This document shows positions 36,707-48,637 of a DNA stretch of 64,000 nucleotides, one piece after another (positions within the stretch are counted from its first letter, which is position 1; each line of letters begins with the position of its first letter). The stretch lies in the NCBI GenBank assembly GCA_028455995.1, contig JABELC010000004.1, positions 2,046,001 to 2,110,000 of the forward strand, read 5' to 3'. The notes under the pieces were generated by a model that worked only from the letters and a program-made list of their open reading frames with translations, had not been told where the DNA came from and did not search any database. This DNA comes from Scleromitrula shiraiana. Its lineage: Eukaryota; Ascomycota; Leotiomycetes; Helotiales; Sclerotiniaceae. The translations under genes and the position numbers were made by a program.

Positions 36707-39700
36707 ATGCCTTCCACCAGTAACCCATCCCATGTCCCTGTCGCTATTGTCGGCCTAGCATGTCGCTTCCCAGGTGATGCTACTTCACCATCGAAGTTCT
36801 GGGACCTATTAAAAAATGGAAGGGGTAAGTGACCTCAGTATGGTCTAGTTTTTGGAATTGGAGCTGCTTGGAATTCTACTGACGATCTCGAAGATGCCTA
36901 CTCCCCAACAACAAACCGATATAACGCGGATGCATTCTACCATCCCAATGCTAGCAGTCGGCAAAACGTCTTGGCTACTAAAGGGGGGCATTTTCTCAAA
37001 CAGGATCCATATGCCTTCGATGCAGCATTCTTTAATATCACGGCAGCGGAAGCCAATTCATTTGATCCCAAACAGCGCATAGCCATGGAAGTCGTCTACG
37101 AAGCTCTGGAGAATGCCGGTAAAACGCTGAGCAAAGTTGCAGGCACTCAAACTGCGTGCTATATCGGTTCCTCAATGAGTGACTATCGAGACGCTGTTGT
37201 GCGAGACTTCGGACACAGTCCCAAGTACCATATTCTAGGAACCTGCGAAGAGATGATCTCTAATCGCGTCTCCCACTTCTTAGATATTCATGGTCCTAGT
37301 GCTACCATTCACACGGCTTGCTCATCAAGTCTTGTCGCGACTCATCTTGGCTGTCAAAGTCTACAATCTGGAGAGTCAGAAATGGCCATAGTTGGGGGTG
37401 TCGGTATGATCATCAGTCCGGATGGGAACATGCAACTAAATAACTTGGGATTTTTGAACCCCGAAGGTCACTCGAGAGCGTTTGACGAGAACGCCGGAGG
37501 TTATGGTCGAGGGGAAGGATGCGGCATCCTTATCCTGAAGCGACTAGACAGGGCGCTTGAAGACGGGGATTCTATTCGAGCCGTTATTCGAGCCTCTGGC
37601 GTGAATTCAGATGGTTGGACCCCGGGTGTGACGATGCCTTCAAGCGAAGCACAGGCTGCTTTGATAAAGTACGTTTATACATCGCATGGGTTGGATTATG
37701 GATCAACTCAATACGTCGAAGCTCATGTAAGTAAAAATTTCAGATGACCCATAATTTGGAGCAAGCTGATTGAGTATCACTGAAGGGAACGGGAACCAAA
37801 GCTGGAGACCCAGCAGAGGTAGGAGCAATTCATCGCACCATCGGCGAGGGAGCTACCAAATCGCGCAAGCTATGGATTGGTAGTGTTAAGCCAAATGTAA
37901 GTACGTCAGTTTGGCTCTACATAATATAGCTGACGATCAACAGATTGGGCATCTTGAGGCTGCTGCAGGTGTGGCTGGTATCATCAAAGGTGTGCTAGCC
38001 ATGGAGCATGGTTTAATTCCACCAAATATATATTTCTCGAAGCCAAATGCAGCAATTCCTCTGGATGAATGGAATATGGCAGTCCCTACAAAGCTGACTC
38101 CCTGGCCTATCACTCAAAATGAACGACGCATGAGTGTCAGTGGTTTTGGAATGGGAGGCACCAACGGACACATCGTCTTAGAATCATACACTCCTGGGCG
38201 ACAACTCTCCAATGGTTCTCTCTCAAATGGCGCCCATGCCAATGGTACCAGTCTTCACCGTCCTCGGTACAACGGGAAAAAATTGTTTGTTATCAGTAGT
38301 CAAGATCAGGCTGGCTTCAAGCGTATGGGCACCTCACTCGTCGAGCATTTGGACAGTCTTGGTCCAGCCGCATCGACGCCAGAATATCTTGCCAACCTTG
38401 CACATACCCTTGCAGTGGCGAGATCTGGCCTATCTTGGAGAGCGAGTATCCTTGCTGAAAGCGCGGCAGAGCTGCGGGAGAAGTTATTGACAGATCCAGG
38501 TAGCAATGCCACCCGAGGATCGAACAGCGAACCACGTATTGGGTAAGTCTTTATTCACAAGTATTAGATATGCTGACTCTAAGTTTGATTTAAGCTTTGT
38601 TTTCACTGGACAAGGAGCTCAATGGGCTCGAATGGGTGTTGAGCTACTGGAACGCCCTGTTTTCAAGGAGTCTGTTGCAAAATCTGTCAAAATTCTGAAA
38701 ACAATTGGCTGTGAATGGGACGTGGTCACAGAGTTAACCAGGGGAAAAGACGAATCTCGATTAGGGGAGCCAGCGATTTCACAGCCAATTTGCACTGTCT
38801 TACAAGTCGCATTAGTTGACGAACTGAATGCGTGGGGTATAAAGCCCTCGAAAGTTGTTGGCCATTCAAGTGGCGAAATCGCCGCAGCTTATGCTATCGG
38901 AGCCTTATCCCACTCTGATGCTATAGCAGTGGCTTACTTTAGGGGCAAAGTGTCGGCCGGACTTAAGCATCTCAAAGGTGGCATGATGGCTGTTGGATCG
39001 TCTCCAGAGCAGGTCAAGGAACTGATTTCCAACAGCAAGCTCACTTCTGGCGTAGTGACTGTTGCTTGCGTCAATTCACCATCTAGCGTCACTATCTCGG
39101 GCGATATCGCTGCACTTGAAGAGCTGAAAGCCATCTTGGAAGAGCGCGGTGTATTTGCTCGACGACTAAAGGTCGAGGTAGCTTACCATTCTAACCATAT
39201 GAACTCAGTTATGGGCGATTATTCTTCTTTAATTGCGCACATCAAGCCTGCACAATCATTTCAAGGGCAAGCTGTCCAGGTATCAAGTGTCATGGGTGTT
39301 GAGGTAGATGCTGAGGTTTTGGGTCCGTACTACTGGGTCCGCAATCTTATTTCTCCCGTGCTCTTTACAGACGCGGTCAAAGAAATGATCATTCCTTCTG
39401 ACGGAGACGGAACGAACACGATCGACCTACTCATCGAGATCGGCCCTCACAGTGCGCTGGACGGGCCAATTGAACAGATTCTATCCCATCACGGTATCAC
39501 GAACGTCGCTTACAACCCAATGCTAATTCGTGGTGAGAACTCACTCGATTGTGCACTGAAGCTTGCTAGCGAGCTATTCCTCCAGGGTGTACAATTTAAT
39601 GTGCAAAATGCCAACGGCGACTCGGACTGTAGTCTGCTTACTTCTCTGCCTCCATATCCATGGTAAGTCTGACAAGCTTGGCATCCACTAAATCGTAGGC

Positions 39701-42700
39701 TGACAGACTCGTTTTCAATGTAGGAATCACTCCAAAACTTTCCGGGCCGATTCCCGTATTCATAGGGAGCTCATCGCTCAGAAATTTCCCACGCGAAGTT
39801 TAATTGGTGCCCAGCTGCCTACAATGGCTGAAAACCAATATGAATGGCGGAGCTTTATCCGACTTTCAGAGGAACCGTGGCTTCGTGGTCATACCGTTGG
39901 TAGCACCGTCCTCTTCCCAGGAGCCGGCATTGTAAGCATAGTCTTGGAAGCCACACAACAGCTTGTAGATCAGGGAAAGAAAGCCCGTGCCTTCAGGATG
40001 CGCGATGTCAATCTTTTTGCTGCTATGGCTCTTCCAGAAGATCAAGCTACTGAGGTCATTATCCATTTACGACCACATCTCATCGCTACCACTGGATCAA
40101 CACCAGCTTTCTGGTGGGAGTTCACCGTCTCCTCATGTGTTGGAACTGACCAATTACGAGACAATGCACGAGGTTTGGTGGCGATCGACTATTATGAAAA
40201 TCGAAGTCAGGAAATGGCTATGGAGGACGCTTTGATTGATGCCGCACAGATTACTGACTACCATAAGATTCTTCAAGAGTGCCCGGAGATATATTCCAAA
40301 GAAAGATTCTACAAGCACATGACCAGTGCATCGTGGACCTATGGCGAGCTCTTTCAAGGCGTAGAAAATTGTCATCCAGGCTCCGGCAAGACAACTTTTG
40401 ATATTAGGCTTGTTGATATTGGAGAGACATTTAGCAAGGGTCAATTTGATCGACCATTTCTCATCAACGCTGCATCACTTGATGCGGTTTTCCAAAGCTG
40501 GCTTGGGGCTACATACAAAAACGGCGCATTCGAGTTTGATAAACCCTTTGTCCCGACTTCCATAGGCGAGTTGGAGATATCCGTCGACATTCCGGCTGAT
40601 GCCAACTATGTCATGCCAGGTCTTTGTCGAGCAGAAAGGTATGGCTTTAACGAATTGTCTGCAGATATCACCATATTTGATAAAGATATCTCCAAGATCT
40701 TCTTGTCGGTCAAAGACTTCCGAACATCTGAGCTGGAGGTGGATTCAGGTAAGCCAGATGGAGACAGTGCCGAAGTGGATCCGGCGGATATCACATCCGA
40801 AATTAAATGGAACTATAACCTCAGTGTAATGAAGCCGGAGGAGATCAGTCACGTTATGAGCAAATTTCCAAGTCAAGATAAGCTTAGCGAGGTAAGTCTG
40901 GCTCGAAAGCTTCCCTATGTTTGAAAGGTTACGATCGACTAACGTGGGTGGAATGTAGCTCATTCAAATTATACTTCACAGCAATCCAGAGGCAATTATC
41001 ACCGAGTTAATCCCTGAGGCCAGTGATAATGCAAACTCAATCATATCAAAACTACCTAAGAGTATCGTTCTCCCCAGCCGGATTCGTTACGCTATTACAA
41101 ATTCAATCAACCGTGAAGGCGCCAAAAATGACGGGGATGCAATTAGCCAAATCCAATGTCTTGATGGAAATGGTTATCCTGTGTCCACTGACAAAGCCTC
41201 TGCTGACCTATTGATCATTTCGCTTGATATTTCGTACCCAACTAATCTAGATAGTCTGGTTAGCCTAGCAAGCCAGCACCTAGCGAAACGTGAGGCCACT
41301 ATTGTTGTTACTACCAGCAATGAGGATACAGCCTCAAAATTAGCAGGCAAAGGTTTCCAAATAGTTTCAGGTGTTGAGGACAACAAATTCCTTGCTCTAT
41401 ACAGCCATAAAGAAGATCGGTCAGAAACCATCGTCAATGCCTCGTCTAAGCAAGAAGTAGTTATTTTGGAGCAGCCCATGGCTACACCAAGCGGCCAGGA
41501 ATTTTCCCGCATGCTCCAAAAGTCCCTCCAGCACCAAGGCTACTCTGTTCTTTCAAAATCTTGGACTGATGACATCACTGTTGAAGATGTCAAAGGCAGG
41601 ATCAACGTATCTTTATTGGAGCTGGAGCAGCCACTTCTGGATAATCTATCTGAGCACGACTTCGAAAGCATTCGAACTGTTGTTTTGAACTGCGAGAAGC
41701 TCCTATGGATTACCGCCGGCGACAACCCGGCCTTTGGAATGGTCGATGGCTTCGCACGGTGCATGATGAGCGAGAATGCAGGTATAAAATTCCAAATCTT
41801 ACATCTTAGTAAGGAAACGGGACTACAGAGTGGCCCTTCTCTTGCCACCCGGATCCTTGACTCGAACAGCATTGACAATGAATATCGAGAAATGCATGGT
41901 ATACTTCAAGTTGCCCGCATCTTCAAGAGCTACTCACAAAACGAAAACATTCGCCATCATTTAGAAGACTCCACTCGCATTGAGACTCTGGCCGACCAGG
42001 GTGAAGCTCTCCGACTCACCATCGGCAAGCCTGGTCTTTTGGATACCTTGAAATTTGTTTCGGATGAGCGTATGATTCCTCCACTTGAAGATCACGAGGT
42101 TGAAGTCCAGGTCAAGGCTACAGGTCTGAAGTAAGTATTCTGTAACATGTGTCATTTATTGAATAATATGCTAACCTGGGTCAACTATCCGTAGTTTCCG
42201 AGATGTCATGGCTTGTATGGCTCTGATTCCAGTAAAATGGCTGGGTCAAGAAGCCAGCGGAATTGTTGTGAGAACAGGTAGCAATGTAACCAACTTTAAG
42301 GCGGGTGATCGCGTTAGTACCATCCATGTTGGGACCCACGCAACCAGAATCCGCGTGGACCATCGTGGCCTAACCAAAATACCTGATTCTTTGTCCTTTG
42401 AAGAGGCAGCGGCAGTTGGTGTGGTACACACGACTGCATATTACGCCTTTGTCTGCGTGGCAAAGCTACAGAAAGGCCAGTCTGTGTTAATACACGCTGC
42501 CGCGGGAGGTGTGGGACAAGCGGCAATACAGTAAGTTGCAGCATTCTATTGGGTATGTAGTTGACATTGCTGAAATCATGATAATTTAGGCTTGCTAAAC
42601 ACCTTGGGCTCATCGTATATGCCACTGTTGGTACAGAAGACAAGCGAAGGCTAATCGTCGAAGAGTATGGCATCCCAGATGAACACATCTTCAACTCACG

Positions 42701-44344
42701 TGATGTCAGTTTTGTTAAGGTGAATACTTACCCAGCTTTATGTTTTCTTTTCAGGCTCTAATTAGTCTATAGGGCATCAATCGAGTTACGAGTGGTCGTG
42801 GCGTCGATTGCATTCTCAACTCGCTGTCTGGTGAGCTATTAAGAGCTTCCTGGGGCTGTCTCAAAACATTCGGAACTTTTATTGAGATCGGCCTGCGCGA
42901 CATCACCAATAACATGCGCCTCGATATGCGGCCATTTCGCAAGAGCACTTCGTTCACATTCGTCAACAATCATACCCTCTTCGAAGAAGATCCGGAAACC
43001 TTTTACGACGTTTTCCACAAGACTTTCGAGCTAATAGAAAAGGGCGTTCTCAGTGCTCCGAGATCTGTGGTTACGTATCCAATTGGGCAGGTCGGGGATG
43101 CATTCCGATTCATGCAACAGGGCAAGCATCGTGGTAAACTGGTGCTCTCATTTCCGGATGATGCTAAAGCCCCCATCCTACGCAAAGCTAAGGACTCGTT
43201 AAAACTTGATCCCGAAGCTACATATCTCTTCGTTGGTGGCCTAGGCGGTTTAGGCCGCAGTCTCGCAGCAGAGTTTGTGGCGTCTGGAGCTCGAAACATC
43301 GCATTTTTATCACGATCTGGTGCTACCACGCCTCAGGCAAAGGCTGTCATCAACGAGCTTTCGGCTGGAGGAATACAGGTCAAGGCCTATTGTGGCGATA
43401 TATCTAACTCCACCTCCTTCCTCGCTGCTATGGAGCAGTGCGCCCAAGATCTACCACCCATCAAAGGGGTTATCCAGATGGCTATGGTTCTTCGAGACAT
43501 TGTTTTTGAAAAGATGTCGCACAACGAATGGACTATTCCCGTGCAGCCAAAGGTAAACGGAACATGGAATCTCCACGAATACTTTGGCCACGAGCGACCT
43601 TTGGACTTCATGATCATCTGTTCATCAAGTTCTGGCATCTATGGGTATCCTAGTCAAGCACAATATGCCGCTGGAAACACATACCAGGATGCTCTTGCCC
43701 ACTACCGGCGCTCCCAGGGTCTCAAGGCTATTTCCGTAAACCTTGGTATCATGCGTGATGTTGGTATACTTGCAGAGACTGGTACTAGTGGCAATATCAA
43801 ACTTTGGGAAGAGGTCTTGGGCATTCGCGAACCAGCCTTTCACGCTCTCATGAAGAGCTTAATCAACCAGCAGTATGGACCCCCACGGGACAATTATCCA
43901 GTGCAAGTTTGCACTGGATTAGGTACCGCAGATATCATGGCCGCTCATGGTCTTGCCAAGCCAGAGTACTTCAACGACCCCCGATTCGGACCTCTAGCCG
44001 TCACTAGTCTTGCTATCTCTGGCTCAGCGGAAAGCCGAGGCTCTTCCGTATCACTCGCGGTCAAACTCTCCAAAGCTACCAGCAAGGAGAATGCAACGGA
44101 AATCATCACGGAAGCTTTGATTAACAAGACAGCGGACATCCTGCAGATGCCAGCTTCGGAGGTCGACCCTGGCCGGCCGTTGTATCGCTATGGCGTGGAC
44201 TCCCTTGTGGCGCTAGAAGTGAGGAACTGGATCACGAGAGAGATGAAGGCCAACATGGCGTTGTTGGAAATTCTGGCAGCTGTGCCCATCGAAAACTTTG
44301 CTAGTAAGATTGCGGAGAAAAGCAAGTTGGTTATGGGATTGTAA
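36707..44344 (+). CDS. highly reducing polyketide synthase (KS-AT-DH-ER-KR-ACP)
   Basis: An iterative type I PKS that builds a reduced polyketide chain from malonyl-CoA and NADPH. Ten exons (36707-36824, 36864-37726, 37786-37896, 37944-38542, 38595-39662, 39724-40891, 40959-42130, 42195-42530, 42590-42719, 42773-44344) add up in frame to 2378 residues. KS: TACSSS with Cys192, EAHGTGTKAGDP with His327, NIGHLEA with His367. AT: FTGQGAQWARMG and GHSSGE (Ser655). DH: HTVGSTVLFP (His976) and SLDAVFQ. ER: NFRDVM ... HAAAGGVGQAA. KR: GGLGGLGRSLA (about residue 2008), with SSSSG and YAAGN catalytic motifs. ACP: GVDSLVALEV (Ser2332). The segment between DH and ER, about 380 residues, has no SAM-binding motif, so the C-methyltransferase domain is absent. 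There is no release domain, so a partner must take the chain. This set matches HR-PKSs of resorcylic acid lactone pathways. Confidence 0.95.
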
Positions 44345-44614
44345 ATCCTATACTTGTTAGCAATTTATCGTTTTCGACTAAACAAGATATGTACGGTTGG
44401 TATGGTTTCATTATTGATATTGAATTTTAACTCTTAGCTTCTTTATATGCATGAGAAAGACGACTAGATACGGTGGACTTTTGGGAGAGGATAAAATGAG
44501 TGATTGATTCATCTGTGAAGTATAGAGTATCGAAGAACAGAGATGTAGATTAGCTTTTGGTAAATGCACAGTACAGTACTCTAATTATGAGAGATGCTTA
44601 CCCCTTCAACATGG

Positions 44615-45300
44615 TTTCAACAAATCCATGGTTTATATAACTTTCAAGTTCAAGTTTACTATATAAAACATAGCTTTTTACCTATTTTTTTTTGTAGATT
44701 TTTACTACTAAGAATGATCCAATAATACTTTTCAAATAACTTTACACTTTTTTTAATAATAATATTTATTCAAAAAAGATTGATTATATAAATAATACTA
44801 GTACTAGTAGTAGTAGTATCACTAGTAGAAAAAAAAATTTAACTATATAAATAATATAGTACTTAAAAAAGAAACTTGATTTTTTTTAATTATATAAATA
44901 ATATACCAATTAAAAAAAGATGTAAAACAAAAGTAGAATTTTTTTTAAATTAATAAAAAATACTAAAACATTTGTCTATATATATTACTAGTAGTACTAC
45001 TAGTAACTTAACTTTTTATATACTACTACTAGTACTAGTACTAGTAGACTCTATAAATCTTGAATTATACTCCGACTCGGAGTCACTGGCAGGTTCAAGT
45101 TTTTTAAATTATTTACTACTACTAGTAGTAGTAGTATACAATGATCTTGTTCTTTATTTATAATACTAGTATATACTACTAGTACTAGTAGTTATTTATA
45201 ATAAATATAATATAATTAATTAATAATTTCTATAGTATTAAAAATATTCAATTCCAAGTCAATAAAAAAGTGATTTTATTGATAATATTAATATACTCCT
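44615..45300. repeat. AT-rich block C, short copy of the block B repeat
   Basis: Left end TTTCAACAAATCCATGGTTT, then ATATAACTTT; right end AATAAAAAAGTGATTTTATTGATAATATTAATA. Both match block B, but only about 690 bp lie between, so this copy is internally deleted. It contains many ACTAGTAGT tracts and, at 45,068-45,099, a fragment that on the minus strand reads EPASDSESEY, like the acidic tail in block A. Confidence 0.7.
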
Positions 45301-45499
45301 TGCTCCCATAGTAGGGATAGTGAGCCACTGAGGCGCATTGTACTATGATGCAGTTTGCTTTGACTAAAGCCCGAAAGCCATTCTCTACGATGGATTCCGT
45401 CACGGTATAGCCATCGCTGGTTAGCAGCCCCCTCTCCTCCAATCGAGAGAGCGTAGTATCCGCAAATTCCGAGGCGCTCGCAAGCTGCAAACTGATTTG

Positions 45500-48080
45500 T
45501 ACTCTTAGAGAGCTGTACCTAAGGGGGGTATACTAGTAGGCCGATTCTTATAGTAGGAACGGCGCCTGTGTTTAGTCAGTGTATTTGTTTAGAGTAGGTT
45601 GCAGCCCACAGAAAAGGGTGGCCAGATCGGCTGAAAGATGAGAGGGGCAGTTTTGACAGGGTAGAGCGAGGAAGGCCGGGTCTCTATGGGATACTGCCCA
45701 GTTTTGCAGCTCATTTTTAAGAGCGATTCAGGAAGGAGAAGTACTTCATGGTAGAGAGGAACTTCTCAAAGAGGGATGGACGGGCTAGGAGCTTGTTGAT
45801 ATATTCATGGCCCTCGTACGCATTGCGTGGGTGTCTGTCGGGCTTAGCCAGCCAAGAGTGGAATCTCCTGGTCGAAATATCGCAGAAGACTAAGTGCTTG
45901 AGCGTTTTAGCTATACTACAAGGGCATTCCAGCTTTGTATCCTCGTATTTGAAGCGCCGGTGATATAAAGCGAAATCACCATAGACTGTATATACTGCTA
46001 GGAGCCTGTATAATGTAGCTTTCTGAAGACTGAGCTCCAGCGGCTCCATTATAGTATAATCCAGATCCCATTCACGATATACTCTAGATAGGGTAGTCTT
46101 GTTGCACCGCCACCATGCACTCGAGACCGCTCAGGCAAGAGATCTAGCTGCCGATCCAATTCCGCTGATCGTAGGTAGGAAGATCAGATCAGAATCAATC
46201 CTGCCGCTCTTAATTTCTGTATCCGCCAAAGCATTTGTAGCTTCATTACCCTGAATACCTGTGTGTCCAGGAGACTAGTGGATGCTAATGTTATGCTGGT
46301 CGATTAGCTTATGACTCTCGAGGAATGCCCATTGCGATGTAGTAGATACGTTTGCCCTGAGGTACCAGATGACCGAGATGCTATCGATGCACATCCAGTA
46401 TTTCGTTTCACTAAAGACTGAAAGCTTCAGCGCTTCTTGAAGGCCCTTGAGCGCTCCGATAGCTTCAGTATCAAAGATGTAAGAGAGTGAGTTGATCGCT
46501 CCATATGGAATAGCTTTCAGATTCTGATCTTGGTAGATCACGAACCCATAGCCTACGAGCTTCGTTCCACAGTGGTATTGCTCAGTGCCATTCGAGAAGA
46601 TAGTGATGGTGTTGTTTGAGAGCCCACCCCACCATTGTTCGAACTCCTCCGCTGCCGCTTCCTTCTTGATTCCCCCTATAGGGTCCACTCTGGAACAATG
46701 TGGCTAGCAGATCTGCCGCCGTATCGAGATCACCTGTGTTACTTGTTAGTGATGGATCAGGGAGCCATACAGCCCCACTTTCCATCAGGCTTGCAAATAT
46801 TGGGAGGTCCTTCTCCTTGACTCTATACCCGATCCTGTCCCTAGGCACTTGGCCGCGGCCTGGGATCGTAGTAACCTGTGTGTAGTGGTCCGAGCTACAG
46901 TCAAGTTCGTGTGTGACCTCCATCTCCGCGAAAGGGATGTTGGAGAAGGTGAGGTCGATGGTGTGCCCTGCTCGATGGGTTGGGGCTCCTGAGGTTCCGA
47001 TAAAGTCCAAGCCGCTTCCAATTGACCATCTGGCTAGCGTGGCCTCTTGGTTGGATGAGGTTACGACTGGGTCGAAGAGCTCATGCTTTGCGTTAAAGTC
47101 ACCTCCAATGAGAGAGTTAGGGACTGTTTCCAGGTCCACAATATACTCTATTATATCTCAAGAGTTAGGTTTCCTTATATAAGTTGACGATATGATAGCC
47201 ATTGATCTCGAGCCAGACAATGTCTCTGTCTCGACGTTGTTGTGCCTGGAGTCCGGTCCCTTTCCGAACGTATGTCATGGCATGGGGCCTCTCTGCCTGT
47301 CGTGCAATTGCCTCGACTACCTCCCAGGAGTCTGCTGGCGCGTAACATTCGTAGGCTGGGCAATTCTGTGTCCGAATGCGTCGCCTCTTGTTCCAGGACC
47401 TCCATCTAGGAGATCACTGCTGCGAGAGCAGATGGGCTTGGGCTGCCTTTGTTTGGCAGCACGGGCGGTATCGGGTTTTTGTCCATATCTGCAACGAAGT
47501 TAAATCCTAATGGACGGGGAGGAACGACTAGAATCGCTGTCGACCCTCGGGGGTGCCCGTTTGAGCGTGATAAAGGCCATAATCGCCCGCGATGGCGTGG
47601 TATATATAGCCTTGTGCCACTGAGTGATCTTTCTGTGTTTGTGCAATGTATTTTATTGTTTTGCGTGCAATGTGTTGAGGTTGTTACGCTTCCGCTTGGG
47701 ATTCGTGCGCTTTTACACGCTTATTCGTGTAGGTTTCGCGTTTTGGGGCGCCGACTTGAGTATTGTGAACGAAAAGCACGTGTTTATCACTTGACACTTC
47801 TTCAAAGCTTAGTATTTATAGGTCCTCTAGACGTGGTTGCAGAAATGCATCTTAGTTCCTACCGCCTATATTGACCCTACGCGTGATACGTATGTGCTCT
47901 AGTAGCCCTATTTCTCCCCCCTCTCTTCTACGAAAGCTACGCTTACAGAGTGTTGCTTACGGTATATGTGAAGGACCATTTTACGACCTCCCACCTTCTA
48001 CTCCTTTACAGTATCACAACGACTACTTGTCGGAATCACCTGGGGATTGTTTTAATCAATTTGTTCTAATCAACTTGTTC
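45500..48080 (-). mobile_element. non-LTR (LINE-type) retrotransposon remnant lacking its reverse transcriptase region
   Basis: Balanced GC, unlike its surroundings. Minus-strand order: end of a possible ORF1 (about 47,400-47,500); apurinic endonuclease domain, CPAYECYAPADSWEVVEAIA ... GLQAQQRRDRDIVWLEINGY (47,370-47,190); stop; then SLIGGDFNAKHELFDP ... TIDLTFSNIPFAEMEVTHEL and the catalytic SDH motif (47,139-46,680). RNase H starts directly at about 46,690 with TITIFSNGTEQYHCGTKL, EAIGALKGLQEAL and SPGHTGIQGNEATNALAD (46,620-46,200), followed by the C-terminal zinc-knuckle-like part (YHRRFKYEDTKLECPCSIAK, 45,717-46,049). The whole RT domain (YADD region) is missing. Several stops, including a TAG in place of the Trp before SPGHTG, kill it. 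Boundaries are approximate. Confidence 0.82.
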
Positions 48081-48637
48081 TAATTGTTTTAGTCTAGATC
48101 GACCAAGAAAAAGTCATATTTCGAAGAAAAACTTTTCTTCAAAATTTGTTGTTGAGGAAAGGGAAGGGAAGGAAGGTTACTTAAACCTACCGTACCTGTG
48201 AGGTTCAGGTCAAATTAAAATACCAATATGTTCAATCCAGCAATATGGCTCTCATCATGTATCTTTTCCTACGCTGGGCAATTCGTAAACTGTAATACAG
48301 GCCCATTTCCATGATTTCTCCTGTAGTCAGGCTGTAGATAATCCACCATCCCAGCAGCTGTCAACACTAGACATGTTGATATAAGCACTAAATCGCTCAG
48401 AGGGTACTCCATTGCTGGTAGGGTAATCATATTGCGAGAAAAATGCTCGTTAATGTAAGCACTAGATTCCCTAAAGAATACATCCTTGTCCGGTGGTGTA
48501 AGCATATTTTCAGAAAACGCACGTGATCATCAGTATCAAAGACACGCGGAGGAGAGATTTTAGATAATAAGACCAAGATCTGGCGAGGACTCAATTTGGC
48601 TCTACTGCGTAGGCTTTATTCACCATTGAAGAGAAAG
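48081..48637. promoter_or_regulatory. promoter region of the O-methyltransferase with two GTAAGCACTARA motifs
   Basis: TATAAGCACTAAA at 48,380-48,392 and TGTAAGCACTAGA at 48,454-48,466, both on the plus strand and 170-260 bp before the start codon. The same motif occurs in two other promoters of the cluster. A small minus ORF at 48,269-48,505 has no recognisable content. Confidence 0.6.

Noticed and set aside
45248..45490. Minus ORF (80 residues) at the right end of block C
   Set aside because: Half of it is AT-rich repeat; the remaining part (about 50 residues) matches nothing I recognise and could be LINE 3' flank.
48269..48505. Minus-strand ORF before the O-methyltransferase
   Set aside because: No family likeness; it contains the two AAGCACTA motifs, so it is better read as promoter.
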